Source of the DNA: Flavobacteriales bacterium
Lineage (GTDB): Bacteria > Bacteroidota > Bacteroidia > Flavobacteriales > Schleiferiaceae
Length of the DNA stretch: 64,000 bases
Assembly (NCBI GenBank): GCA_017795025.1
Contig: CP051243.1
Location: 2,380,897 to 2,444,896 of the forward strand
Reading direction: 5' to 3'
Shown here: piece after piece, positions 52,553 through 61,068 of the stretch
How positions within the stretch are numbered: the first letter of the stretch is position 1
How the letters are laid out: every line of letters starts with the position of its first letter
Program-made: the position numbers and the translations under genes
The notes under the pieces: model-generated
The model's database searches: none
What the model was told of the DNA's origin: nothing
What the model saw: the letters and a program-made list of their open reading frames with translations, nothing else

Positions 52553-53983
52553 ATGCAATCGGGTACTTCTGAATTAAAAAGCACCGGCGCCGAGAAACCC
52601 AACTTAGGCCTGGGTTCCATTATCAACCTAAGCATGGGATTTTTGGGCATCCAAATGGGCTTCGGCTTGCAAAACGGAAACGCCAGTCGAATCTTAGCCA
52701 ACTATGGCGCGGATGTGCATCACCTTAGTTGGTTTTGGATTGTAGCCCCCTTAACCGGTTTAATTGTGCAACCTATTATTGGCCATATGGGCGATAATAC
52801 CTGGGGGAAGCTTGGGCGTCGTAAACCCTACTTTTTGGTAGGGGCCATTTTAGCTGCCTTAGGCTTAATCTTTCTGCCTAACTCCAACATCATTGGCGGT
52901 GAGGAAATGTCGGCCGCCGAATTTATGGGCATCTCCGCCATTCTTTGGATTGGTATTGCTTTTTTGGCCTTGATGGATGTCTCCTTCAATATTTCGATGG
53001 AACCTTTCCGGGCCTTAGTTGGCGATATGCTGCCTAAGAAACAAGGTACTTTGGGTTTTAGCGTCCAAACAATCTTAATTGGTGCCGGAGCTATACTCGG
53101 TTCCTTACTACCTTGGGTTTTGCACAATTGGTTTGGCTTAGCAAATACTGCAGCCGTGGGGAGTGTGGCTCCAAATGTGATTTGGTCCTTCTACATCGGG
53201 GCCTTAATCCTTATTGGCACCATCCTCTACACTATTGTTACGGTAAAAGAATACCCGCCCGAAGAATTTGCACGCTACCAAGGCAAGAAAGAGGGCTCTG
53301 GAAAACCGGAAAAAACGCCGATGAGCGAAATTTTTGTCGACGCCTGGAATATGCCCACGCGCATGAAAAGGCTCGGATTGGTGCAATTTTTCTCCTGGTT
53401 CGCCCTGTTTACGATGTGGGTGTATACCACCTCGGCCGTAGCCACACATCACTATGGATTAAGTCCACAGGATACCAGCTCTGCTACCTTTAATTCTGCC
53501 GGTGACCAGGTAGGTCTGCTCTTCGGTTGGTATAATTTCTTCGCCCTCATTTTTGCATTTATCCTAACCCCATTAGCCAAAGCTACCAGTAGGAAGTTTG
53601 TGCATATTCTAGCTTTATTGTCAGGCGGCTTGGGATTAGTTTCGATGTATTTCATCTCCGATCCATCCTACCTCATTATTTCCATGGTGGGTATTGGTTT
53701 CGCCTGGGCCAGTATTTTAACCATGCCTTATGCGATGTTAATCGACAGCTTACCCATTAATAAGATGGGCGTTTACATGGGAATCTTCAATTTCTTTATT
53801 GTTATCCCCCAAATTATAAATGCCCTGATTGGTGGACCCATAGTACACGCCTTCTTCGAAGATTATGCGATTTACTACCTCGCCTTTGGCGGTGTATTGT
53901 TCATCTTAGCGGCCTTGTTTACCCTGCGTATTAAAGAGCCTCTTTTTGGAGAGGCTAAAAAACTAGCTGCCACAAGCAACTAA
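52553..53983 (+). CDS. SLC45/GPH-type MFS sugar transporter (probable maltose permease)
   Basis: 476 aa, about 12 membrane spans. The loop-2 motif KLGRRKPYFLVGA and the charged LMDVSFNISMEPFRALVGD in TM4-5 match the SLC45/sucrose-maltose transporter group. Proton-coupled import across the inner membrane. Placed after two amylase genes in the same operon; the operon and the cytosolic GH65 phosphorylase together point to maltose or short maltodextrins. Confidence 0.9.
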   Translation: MQSGTSELKSTGAEKPNLGLGSIINLSMGFLGIQMGFGLQNGNASRILANYGADVHHLSWFWIVAPLTGLIVQPIIGHMGDNTWGKLGRRKPYFLVGAILAALGLIFLPNSNIIGGEEMSAAEFMGISAILWIGIAFLALMDVSFNISMEPFRALVGDMLPKKQGTLGFSVQTILIGAGAILGSLLPWVLHNWFGLANTAAVGSVAPNVIWSFYIGALILIGTILYTIVTVKEYPPEEFARYQGKKEGSGKPEKTPMSEIFVDAWNMPTRMKRLGLVQFFSWFALFTMWVYTTSAVATHHYGLSPQDTSSATFNSAGDQVGLLFGWYNFFALIFAFILTPLAKATSRKFVHILALLSGGLGLVSMYFISDPSYLIISMVGIGFAWASILTMPYAMLIDSLPINKMGVYMGIFNFFIVIPQIINALIGGPIVHAFFEDYAIYYLAFGGVLFILAALFTLRIKEPLFGEAKKLAATSN

Positions 53984-53998
53984 ACGATAGAACCAAAA

Positions 53999-54036
53999 AG
54001 AAGGCCCCGGGTATAAACACTCGGGGCCTTCTTTTT
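53999..54036. terminator. Bidirectional terminator between MFS and GH13 genes
   Basis: Arms AAGAAGGCCCCG/CGGGGCCTTCTT with an A-run before and a T-run after, so it can act for both converging genes. Confidence 0.85.
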
Positions 54037-54050
54037 TATACTGATTTCCC

Positions 54051-55883
54051 TTAGCGGGTTCGGCTAAAAATCCGAATCGACATGGGCTCCATTTCCAATG
54101 AATCCATTGGCCCAGGTTCTCCCGTAAGGACATCGTAACCCGAGTCCATCACCGACCAAACTTCTCTAAAGCGATTTAAGTCTACTATTCGGTTATCGTT
54201 CGGATGGGTATTAATAACCACCATAACCGTTTCTCCCTCGTGAATGCGGAAGTATACATAAACATCATTCTCGGGAACAAAGTGCAAGAAGCTACCCTGG
54301 GTTATAGCTAGGCTTTTTGCCCGCCAAGCTAAAAGCTTCCGCATGTACGCATTAACCTCCGCCTCTTGTCCCTTCAAATTGGAAGGATCAAACTTATTAA
54401 GGGCATCGCCTTTAAATCCACCTGGGAAATCCTCCCTAATTACGCCATGGTGCTCGGTGGCCTGCATTAAAATTTCTGTACCGTAATAAGTACATGGAAT
54501 TCCGCGCATCGTGTACAATACGCCTAGGGCCACTTTCATTTTATTGATGTTACCATGCAATTCTCCAAAAATGCGAGGCTCATCGTGGTTATCAATAAAG
54601 GTGATCAGTCGAGAGGGATCCGAATACATATGGTCGGCCGCCAAACGGTAATAAAGTTTGGCCACGCCACCGGTCCAAGATTGGGTATTGTCCAAGCTCT
54701 CCTTTAGGGCATATCGAAATTGGAAATCGGTTACCGCATCAAGACGGCTATCGTTGGGATTGTAAGGATTACCACCGGCAAAGTAGGACTGTATTTCGGG
54801 GTAGTGTACCCATATTTCGCCAAACATAAAAAAGTTCGGACGCTCCAGTTTTATCCTGCGAGCTAGCTCTGCCATAAAGGACTGATCGGGGTAGGCATAG
54901 GTGTCGATACGAAAAGCGTCGAGGCCATACTCTAAAATCCAAAAGAGCGAATTTTGGATAAGATAGTTTGCAAACTGAGGCTGCTTTTGGTTCACGTCGG
55001 GCATATGATCATCAAACCAACCCTCACTAAACTTCTTGACATCTGCTTTGGAAGCATGTGGATCCATCACGTTTACCGCCCTGAAATTGCTGCGGGTATG
55101 CATCATATCGTAGTGAAAGAAAGAGGAGTCGGGCGGATTAAGATTTAAGAAATGCTGCGATCCGGTGTGATTATACACTACATCCAAAACCACCTTCATT
55201 CCACGGGCATGAGAGGCCTCTACATAACTGCGGAAAGCTTGTTCACCTCCCAGACGGGGGTCTACTTCGTAATGGTTGGTTATGGCATAGCCATGATAGC
55301 TCTCTTTAAATTCGTCGTTGGTCATTACGGGAGAGGTCCAGGTGGCGGTAAAACCCATTTCCTGGATATAGTCGAGATGATTGGTCACCCCCTGTAAATC
55401 GCCTCCGTGCCGACCAAAATCATGTTTACGACCATATTTGGTTTCATTCATGTTTTTCGACACATCATTTTTTGGATCCCCATTAGCAAAGCGATCGGCG
55501 GTAATAAGATAGATGGCATCCGAAGGTACAAGTGGCTGGGGCCGATGGGCATTTGCCTGCTTAAGCTGATAATTATAAGTACTGCCCTCAATTTGCACCT
55601 CAAACCCAGCTTTGGCGAAGCCCTTTAAGTCGAGGTTTATGAAAATATACTTTGCACTTCCGGCTGCTCCACTCGGACGGTAAACCGTAAAAGGAAGGTT
55701 TTCGCTTAAACGAACCTGAGCCTCTTGAGAGAAGCCTTGTTCGTTGTACACCATGATTTCGAGCTTTGTTTCCTTTAAGCCTTGAAACCAATGCGGTGGA
55801 TAGAATTGATTTTGAGCACCTAAGCTAAAGGCACAAAAAATTAACAGTAAAAAGTATAAACTATGATTTTCTTCAGTTTTCAT
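54051..55883 (-). CDS. Secreted GH13 cyclomaltodextrinase-like enzyme
   Basis: 610 aa. Signal peptide (HSLYFLLLIFCAFSLGAQ). N-terminal immunoglobulin-like domain of the cyclomaltodextrinase type (about 25-115), GH13 barrel with AIYLITADRFANGDPKND, region I LDVVYNHTG, II LDAFRIDTYAYPD (nucleophile), III FMFGEIWVH (acid/base), IV TFIDNHDEPR, and a C-terminal beta domain. Probably periplasmic, opening cyclodextrins or hydrolysing pullulan/maltodextrin. Divergent from the T9SS starch-binding gene with operator 4 between, so both may be controlled from it. Confidence 0.9.
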   Translation of the reverse strand: MKTEENHSLYFLLLIFCAFSLGAQNQFYPPHWFQGLKETKLEIMVYNEQGFSQEAQVRLSENLPFTVYRPSGAAGSAKYIFINLDLKGFAKAGFEVQIEGSTYNYQLKQANAHRPQPLVPSDAIYLITADRFANGDPKNDVSKNMNETKYGRKHDFGRHGGDLQGVTNHLDYIQEMGFTATWTSPVMTNDEFKESYHGYAITNHYEVDPRLGGEQAFRSYVEASHARGMKVVLDVVYNHTGSQHFLNLNPPDSSFFHYDMMHTRSNFRAVNVMDPHASKADVKKFSEGWFDDHMPDVNQKQPQFANYLIQNSLFWILEYGLDAFRIDTYAYPDQSFMAELARRIKLERPNFFMFGEIWVHYPEIQSYFAGGNPYNPNDSRLDAVTDFQFRYALKESLDNTQSWTGGVAKLYYRLAADHMYSDPSRLITFIDNHDEPRIFGELHGNINKMKVALGVLYTMRGIPCTYYGTEILMQATEHHGVIREDFPGGFKGDALNKFDPSNLKGQEAEVNAYMRKLLAWRAKSLAITQGSFLHFVPENDVYVYFRIHEGETVMVVINTHPNDNRIVDLNRFREVWSVMDSGYDVLTGEPGPMDSLEMEPMSIRIFSRTR

Positions 55884-55954
55884 ACGTTAAAGAGGCTTTA
55901 TCTTGGCCACAATATTAGCGCAAAGAAGATATTTTTTCGTTTATTTGTGCAATA

Positions 55955-55971
55955 AATGTAATTCTTACACT
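55955..55971. promoter_or_regulatory. Operator 4: AATGTA-N5-TACACT, between GH13 and the starch-binding T9SS gene
   Basis: AATGTA ATTCT TACACT: one mismatch to the AGTGTA-N5-TACACT palindrome with the same spacing. 29 nt before the ATG of the T9SS gene and 72 nt before the divergent GH13 start. The -7 boxes here are less clear than at the other three sites. Confidence 0.6.
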
Positions 55972-55999
55972 TACTAAATCGGAACTTAAATCTTTTATT

Positions 56000-57667
56000 A
56001 TGAAGAAAATTTACACATTGATGTTGGCCATGATGATGGCAGGTGCAGCCTGGGGCCAGCGTAGTGTTACTTTTCAAGTAGACATGTCCGGTCAAACTGT
56101 TAGCGCTAATGGCGTTCACATTGCCGGTGATTTTCAGATGGCTGCTGGTGCAGCCGGTAACTGGGATCCTGCAGCTACTGCATTAAGTCAGGTTGGTACT
56201 TCCAACATCTATGCGGTTACTGTAAACATCCCTGATGGATTGTATCAGTACAAGTTTATTAATGGTAACGCTTGGGGTGATGACGAAGGCGTTCCTGCTC
56301 CAGCACAAGTTAGTGCCGGCTTAGGTTTTGACGGAGGTAACAGCAACCGTTGGGTTCAGGTTACTGCCGATGATACTTTAGCAGCGGTAATGTTTGCTGG
56401 TGCTGCTCCAATGGGGCATTCTGCCGTTTCTATGGTGCTTGACATGAGCCTTGAGGCTAGCATCGACACTGTTGTTTCGGTAGCTGGTGACTTCCAAGGA
56501 TGGTCTCCTGGAACTACCGAGCTTTATGACGTTCTAGGTGACTCTATCTACCGTCACATTGCCTACATCCCTACTACCGATACCATGAACTTCAAGTTCG
56601 TTAATGGTTCTGCTTGGGGATCAGATGAAGGCGTACCTTCTTCTTGTGCCGTAAACAACAACCGTCAGCTTATTATTGCTGCTGATACTGTATTTGGTCC
56701 TATTTGCTACGCGCAATGTGGTCCTTGTTTTATTCCTGACACTTTCGACTTAACCATTCAGGTTGACATGAGCGGTGCGCTTTGTGATTTTGATCCTGCT
56801 ACCGACTCAGTTGATATTGCTGGTCCATTCAACGGATGGAGTGGTGGTGACTTCTTATCTGATGGCGATGGCGACTTAGTGTATGATATCACTCTTCCTG
56901 CTGTAGCTCCTGAGTTCCAGTACAAAGCTCGTATCATTAAAGGTGGAAACGCCAACTGGGAGCCAGGTAACAACAACGTAATTACTTTTAGTGGCGATAC
57001 TACTATTGCTCCACGTTGTTTCGGTTTACCTAGCGGTTCTTGTTCTCCATTACCTCCTCCTGCCGATGTTACTTTCCAAGTAGATATGACCAATGGTCCT
57101 TCTAGCTTCGTAAAAGTATTCTTGATTGGTAACTTCACCGATCCTCAGTGGCAAGGTGGTGCTATCGAGCTTACGGCCTCTACTACTCAGCCTGGAGTAT
57201 TTGAAACCACCGTTACCCAATTATGTCCTGGTCGTATCGCCTTCAAATACATGGTTGAAGACGGAAGCGGAAATCAAACAGAAGAAAGCTTTGTTGCTGC
57301 TACTGATACCTCTTGTTTAGAGCCTAGCGGTACTGGTGACTTCAACCGTTTCCTAGTTCGTACTAGCGGTAACGCGGTAGTAAACAGTGCTCCATGGGAA
57401 GACTGTGCTACAGTGAGCGTAATCGAAAACGAAGTAGCGCAGTTGAATGTGTATCCTAACCCATTCTCTGGAACTACCACTATCGAATTACCACAAGGTA
57501 CTTACGATGTTAAAGTATACAACCTTACTGGTGCGCAAGTAAGCGCTATGAACCAAGTAGAAGGTAAAGTAGAATGGAATGCCAACAACCTTGAAGCAGG
57601 TGTTTACATTGTAAACGTGAGCAACGAGGATGGTTTCGTAGCTACTCAAAAAGTAGTTTTGAAATAA
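56000..57667 (+). CDS. T9SS-exported protein with four starch-binding-like modules
   Basis: 555 aa. Signal peptide ending AAWGQ (about residue 20). Four beta-sandwich modules, each opening with a V-x-V-D-M or V-x-D-M strand and carrying an AGDF/GPF/GNF motif: about 22-135 (HIAGDFQM), 138-248 (VAGDFQGWSPG), 250-350 (IAGPFNGWSGG), 352-460 (LIGNFTDPQWQGG). The repeated G-D/P-F-x-x-W pattern is that of starch-binding E-set/CBM20-CBM48 folds. The last ~80 residues are a type A sorting domain (LNVYPNPFSGTTTIELP, VKVYNLTGAQV, GVYIVNV, QKVVLK). No catalytic domain: a surface or released dextrin-capturing protein, functionally like SusE/SusF but using T9SS. Confidence 0.8.
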   Translation: MKKIYTLMLAMMMAGAAWGQRSVTFQVDMSGQTVSANGVHIAGDFQMAAGAAGNWDPAATALSQVGTSNIYAVTVNIPDGLYQYKFINGNAWGDDEGVPAPAQVSAGLGFDGGNSNRWVQVTADDTLAAVMFAGAAPMGHSAVSMVLDMSLEASIDTVVSVAGDFQGWSPGTTELYDVLGDSIYRHIAYIPTTDTMNFKFVNGSAWGSDEGVPSSCAVNNNRQLIIAADTVFGPICYAQCGPCFIPDTFDLTIQVDMSGALCDFDPATDSVDIAGPFNGWSGGDFLSDGDGDLVYDITLPAVAPEFQYKARIIKGGNANWEPGNNNVITFSGDTTIAPRCFGLPSGSCSPLPPPADVTFQVDMTNGPSSFVKVFLIGNFTDPQWQGGAIELTASTTQPGVFETTVTQLCPGRIAFKYMVEDGSGNQTEESFVAATDTSCLEPSGTGDFNRFLVRTSGNAVVNSAPWEDCATVSVIENEVAQLNVYPNPFSGTTTIELPQGTYDVKVYNLTGAQVSAMNQVEGKVEWNANNLEAGVYIVNVSNEDGFVATQKVVLK

Positions 57668-57691
57668 GCACTTCTTAAATCATTCTAAAAG

Positions 57692-57726
57692 CCCTCTTCG
57701 GCCCTGGTCGGAGAGGGTTTTTCTTT
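57692..57726 (+). terminator. Rho-independent terminator after the starch-binding gene
   Basis: Arms CCCTCTTCGGCC/GGTCGGAGAGGG with a T-rich tail (TTTTTCTTTT). Confidence 0.8.
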
Positions 57727-57768
57727 TCCCTAAAGGAGCGAATAAGTACCTTGCCCCAAATTCAAGCC

Positions 57769-58101
57769 ATGCCCGAAACCACTCCTTGTCCCGAATGTAA
57801 ATCACCCTATGCCTACCCCTTAAACGACGCTCTTTTTGCTTGCCCAGAATGCGGCCACGAATGGGATCCCACTAAAGTGGAGCAAGGCCTCGAAGTAAAA
57901 GATAGTAATGGTCAAGTTTTATCGGATGGAGATGACGTGATTGTTCTAAAAAACCTTCCTGTAAAAGGATCTCCAAAGCCCATTAAGGCGGGCACTAAGG
58001 TTAAAAACATCCGTCTTACCGAAGGCGACCACAACATTGATTGTAAAATCAGCGGCTTTGGAGCTATGGCCCTTAAATCGGAGTTCGTTAAAAAGGCTTA
58101 G
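57769..58101 (+). CDS. PhnA-family zinc-ribbon protein
   Basis: 110 aa from ATG at 57769 (a TTG start 18 nt upstream is possible). N-terminal zinc ribbon [14 protein letters not shown], then the PhnA domain ([36 protein letters not shown], ending [11 protein letters not shown]). Despite the name, no role in phosphonate use is shown for this family. The stop overlaps the GTG start of the next gene by one base. Confidence 0.88.
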   Translation: MPETTPCPECKSPYAYPLNDALFACPECGHEWDPTKVEQGLEVKDSNGQVLSDGDDVIVLKNLPVKGSPKPIKAGTKVKNIRLTEGDHNIDCKISGFGAMALKSEFVKKA

Positions 58102-58901
58102 TGGAACACGCGCGCTTTCATATCGCCAAAATGGACTGTCCTTCCGAGGAAAATTTAATCCGCTTAAAACTGCAGGATTTTAAAGGAACCATTCACTTTT
58201 TAGATTTTGACCTGGAACAACGTGAGTTAGCCATCTGGTATGAAGGAGAATTCCCGCGCTTGCAGTCTTTAATTGCCGACTTGGAGCTTAGCGATCGCGT
58301 ACTCAGTCGAGACTGGCAAAAACCCCCTGAGCTTAAGGAAAACCCCCGACGTGAACGACGGCTCCTAATATATGTGCTGCTCATCAATTTTTCCTTTTTC
58401 TTTATTGAGCTTTTTACCGGACTGTATAGCATCTCCTTTGGTTTACAAGCCGATGGACTCGATATGCTAGCGGATGCGCTCGTTTATGGATTGGCGCTGA
58501 TGGCCTTAAATCGAAGCGTCTCGCTGCAAAAACGGGTAGCTTTGGCTGCGGGTATACTGCAAATTAGCCTCGCTGGTCTTGGACTTTACAGTTTGGGGAT
58601 TCGTTTTACTGCAGCAGACTATACTCCCTTAAGCTCGGTTATGATTGCTACCTCTTTTTTAGCCTTATTGGCCAATTCCTGGTGCTTATACCTACTTCAT
58701 TCCCACCGCTCTAAAAAAGCATCTTGGCAAGCGAGCACTATTTTTACCTCCAACGATGTAATTATAAATGCCGGGGTCATTACTGCAGGAGTTTTAGTTT
58801 GGTACTTTCAAAGCCCGTGGCCCGATTTACTTATTGGCTTAACAATTTTCTTAATTGTGGCTTATGGCGCTTTTCGAATCTTTAAACTAAGTAAAACCTG
58901 A
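58101..58901 (+). CDS. Cation-efflux-like membrane protein with N-terminal soluble domain
   Basis: 266 aa from GTG at 58101. The first ~75 residues contain MDCPSEENLIRLKL, resembling a heavy-metal-associated domain with its CxxE pattern rather than CxxC. Then six membrane spans with ADGLDMLADAL and TSNDVIINAGVI, the places where cation diffusion facilitators carry the metal-binding D/HxxxD pairs; the second is altered (ND..N). So a CDF relative with possibly changed metal preference. Coupled to PhnA before it and to the methyltransferase after it (TGATG overlap). Confidence 0.75.
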   Translation: MEHARFHIAKMDCPSEENLIRLKLQDFKGTIHFLDFDLEQRELAIWYEGEFPRLQSLIADLELSDRVLSRDWQKPPELKENPRRERRLLIYVLLINFSFFFIELFTGLYSISFGLQADGLDMLADALVYGLALMALNRSVSLQKRVALAAGILQISLAGLGLYSLGIRFTAADYTPLSSVMIATSFLALLANSWCLYLLHSHRSKKASWQASTIFTSNDVIINAGVITAGVLVWYFQSPWPDLLIGLTIFLIVAYGAFRIFKLSKT

Positions 58902-59698
58902 TGGATCAAGATTATCTTAAGTTCAACCGCGAAGCATGGAATGCCAAGGTGGAAAGTCACCTCAACTCCGACTTTTACCAGATGGACGCCTTTAGATCTG
59001 GCTGGAATTCGCTTAGCGAAATCGAGCTGCCGCTGTTAAGCGATATTAAAGGGAAGAGCCTCCTTCATTTACAATGTCATTTTGGACAGGACACCTTGAG
59101 CTTAGCAAGAATGGGGGCGAATTGCCTAGGAATCGATTTGTCGGATGAAGCCATAAAAGTTGCGCAGAACCTAAATAAGGAATTGGGCTTAGACGCCGAA
59201 TTTCAAGTTTCGGATGTGTACAGCGTTCCTCAAACGGTAAACCGCCAATTCGATTTAGTTTTTAGCTCTTACGGGACCATCGGTTGGTTGCCAGATATGG
59301 ATCGATGGGCGAAGGTCGTAGCTCAATCCCTAAAACCTGGCGGGGCCTTTATTTTTGCTGAGTTTCATCCAGTGATCTGGATTTTTGATGGGCAGTTTAA
59401 GACCATCGAATATTCTTACTTCAATCAAGGTAAAATTGAAGAAGTAGAAACCGGGACCTATGCCGATCGAGAAGCGAAAATTGAAAATCGCACCATCAGT
59501 TGGAATCACAATTTAGGGGAGGTAATTTCCGCCTTGCGCAAGAATGGTTTGCAACTAGAGTCTTTCGACGAGTTCGATTTTTCGCCCTATAACTGCTTCA
59601 ACAATATGCTTGAAGTTGGCCCGCGTCGTTATCAAATTAAGGGCTTGGAGGGGAAGTTGCCGATGGTCTACCGCTTAAAAATGGTAAAGCCTCAATAA
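58901..59698 (+). CDS. Class I SAM-dependent methyltransferase
   Basis: 265 aa. Motif I reads LLHLQCHFGQDTLSLARMGA (about 50-69), with the acidic residue closing the next strand in CLGIDLSDEAI; post-I QVSDVYSVP and FDLVFSSYGTIGWL; motif III LKPGGAFIFAEFHP. Substrate not evident. Third gene of the PhnA - cation-efflux - methyltransferase chain with overlapping starts and stops. Confidence 0.88.
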   Translation: MDQDYLKFNREAWNAKVESHLNSDFYQMDAFRSGWNSLSEIELPLLSDIKGKSLLHLQCHFGQDTLSLARMGANCLGIDLSDEAIKVAQNLNKELGLDAEFQVSDVYSVPQTVNRQFDLVFSSYGTIGWLPDMDRWAKVVAQSLKPGGAFIFAEFHPVIWIFDGQFKTIEYSYFNQGKIEEVETGTYADREAKIENRTISWNHNLGEVISALRKNGLQLESFDEFDFSPYNCFNNMLEVGPRRYQIKGLEGKLPMVYRLKMVKPQ

Positions 59699-59700
59699 AA

Positions 59701-59732
59701 AAAGCGACGCCCTTCGAAAAGAGCGCCGCTTT
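59701..59732 (-). terminator. Terminator of the CsgG-like gene
   Basis: Arms AAAGCG.CGC/GCG.CGCTTT; on the minus strand it is followed by seven T, so it best serves the minus-strand gene. Confidence 0.65.
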
Positions 59733-59750
59733 GCTAAGCGAACAACCAAT

Positions 59751-60842
59751 CTATTTTCTGGAACGGGCAATGTTAAACCCGAGCATAAACCCTACTACAT
59801 GAGAATCGAAGGTGGGTACCTGAGAATAGTATATGTTAACCGGGAAGTTGATGTGTCCCGAGCGGAAGGTGTATCCTGCGGCCACAATTAAGCCGGTGGT
59901 TAAACCTAGGTCCCCTCTCTTATCAATATTGCGAATCAACTCGTAGTTCGAATTCTCGGGGAGTGGCCCCATATTCCAATCTCCTTCGGCGTCGTAGTAC
60001 CCTTCGGCAGTACGGTTAAATCGGAACACCGGACCAAAGCCAATCTCCCAGCCGCCATAGCGAAAACCGTTTAAGAGGGTAAGACTCGGACTGGCGTACT
60101 TGGTTTCTATGGCATTAACAGAACCAATGATCTCTAATAGCGCTTGAAACTCCCCAGAGCTTACATATTGCACTTCCTGCTGATAGGCAAAAACCGTTGA
60201 GAAATTAGGCGAGTTGTAACCTCCTTGAGATTCTGGAGCGGCTAGTCGGTCGGCTAGTCGACCATTAATTACCTGCATCCCAAAACGAGGTCCGTTTAAA
60301 CGCAGCGTTTGTCCTTCGGTAATTACGGGAATCTCCACATTGGTCAGTTTTGCTTTAAGCTCCGCGTCTACCTCCAAGTCTAAAAGGCTTGCAATGGAAA
60401 CCTTCGACATCAACTGCAGGTAATCTTCATCGTAGATGTATTCTTGTACATCGGAGCGCGTAATCTTCTCTTTTTGCACATCAATTAAACGTAAAATAAA
60501 GATGAGCTTAGAACCGTAGCGCTGCACCGAGCCGCTTAACATATAATCGGCCTTAATCTTACGTCCGATATCAATTAATGCCGATTTCCCAAAAGCATGA
60601 TTTACATCAATATCACGCTCTTTAACTTTCGCTTCTACATCGTACTTATCAAGTACTTCAAACTTTTGGACTTTCTCCAACTCAAAGCGAATCAAATTGG
60701 CCATCGCCACATTGTCGAGATTAATCCCGTTGGCATCAACACTTATAATAGCTATGCTTTTATAGGGCTCCATAGTAGCCTGGGCTCGGAGTGAAACCGT
60801 TAAAAACCCTAAAAGCATTAAACTGTAAACTAACTTTTTCAT
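59751..60842 (-). CDS. Secreted protein with CsgG/TolB-N-like domain and C-terminal barrel-like part
   Basis: 363 aa. Signal peptide MKKLVYSLMLLGFLTVSLRAQ. Residues about 26-150 follow the CsgG/LpoB/TolB-N fold: SIAIISVDANGI, LIRFELEKVQKFEVLDKYDVE, DIGRKIKADYMLSGSVQRYGSKLIFILRLIDVQ. The C-terminal ~200 residues are rich in Gly, Tyr, Phe (GGWEIGFGPVFRFN, LTTGLIVAAGYTF) like an outer-membrane domain. It may link a periplasmic multimerising domain to the outer membrane; function unknown. Confidence 0.7.
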   Translation of the reverse strand: MKKLVYSLMLLGFLTVSLRAQATMEPYKSIAIISVDANGINLDNVAMANLIRFELEKVQKFEVLDKYDVEAKVKERDIDVNHAFGKSALIDIGRKIKADYMLSGSVQRYGSKLIFILRLIDVQKEKITRSDVQEYIYDEDYLQLMSKVSIASLLDLEVDAELKAKLTNVEIPVITEGQTLRLNGPRFGMQVINGRLADRLAAPESQGGYNSPNFSTVFAYQQEVQYVSSGEFQALLEIIGSVNAIETKYASPSLTLLNGFRYGGWEIGFGPVFRFNRTAEGYYDAEGDWNMGPLPENSNYELIRNIDKRGDLGLTTGLIVAAGYTFRSGHINFPVNIYYSQVPTFDSHVVGFMLGFNIARSRK

Positions 60843-61068
60843 GACGATTGATTATTTAATAATTATACCACAAAGCTATGCGTGCATAAGAAGTACCGGA
60901 AACGACCAAACGCACGTCCCGTATAGGTTTTGGCGTATTTTGCGAATAAATCGATCCTTACCATGAGCGCTTAAAAACTATCGCGGTATTCCTGAAGCTG
61001 GTAGACGGGATTTGCGAAAAGTGCAAAATCAAACTGTGGTTATTGCGGTTTATGCGTAATTTAGTAGC

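Noticed and set aside
56000-57400. DNA-level tandem repeat in the starch-binding gene
   Set aside because: The repetition is of protein modules with diverged sequence, not of DNA units.
30616-57667. SusR-type or LacI-type regulator for the glucan locus
   Set aside because: None is encoded in the window; the only regulator inside the locus is the Nudix-winged-helix protein.
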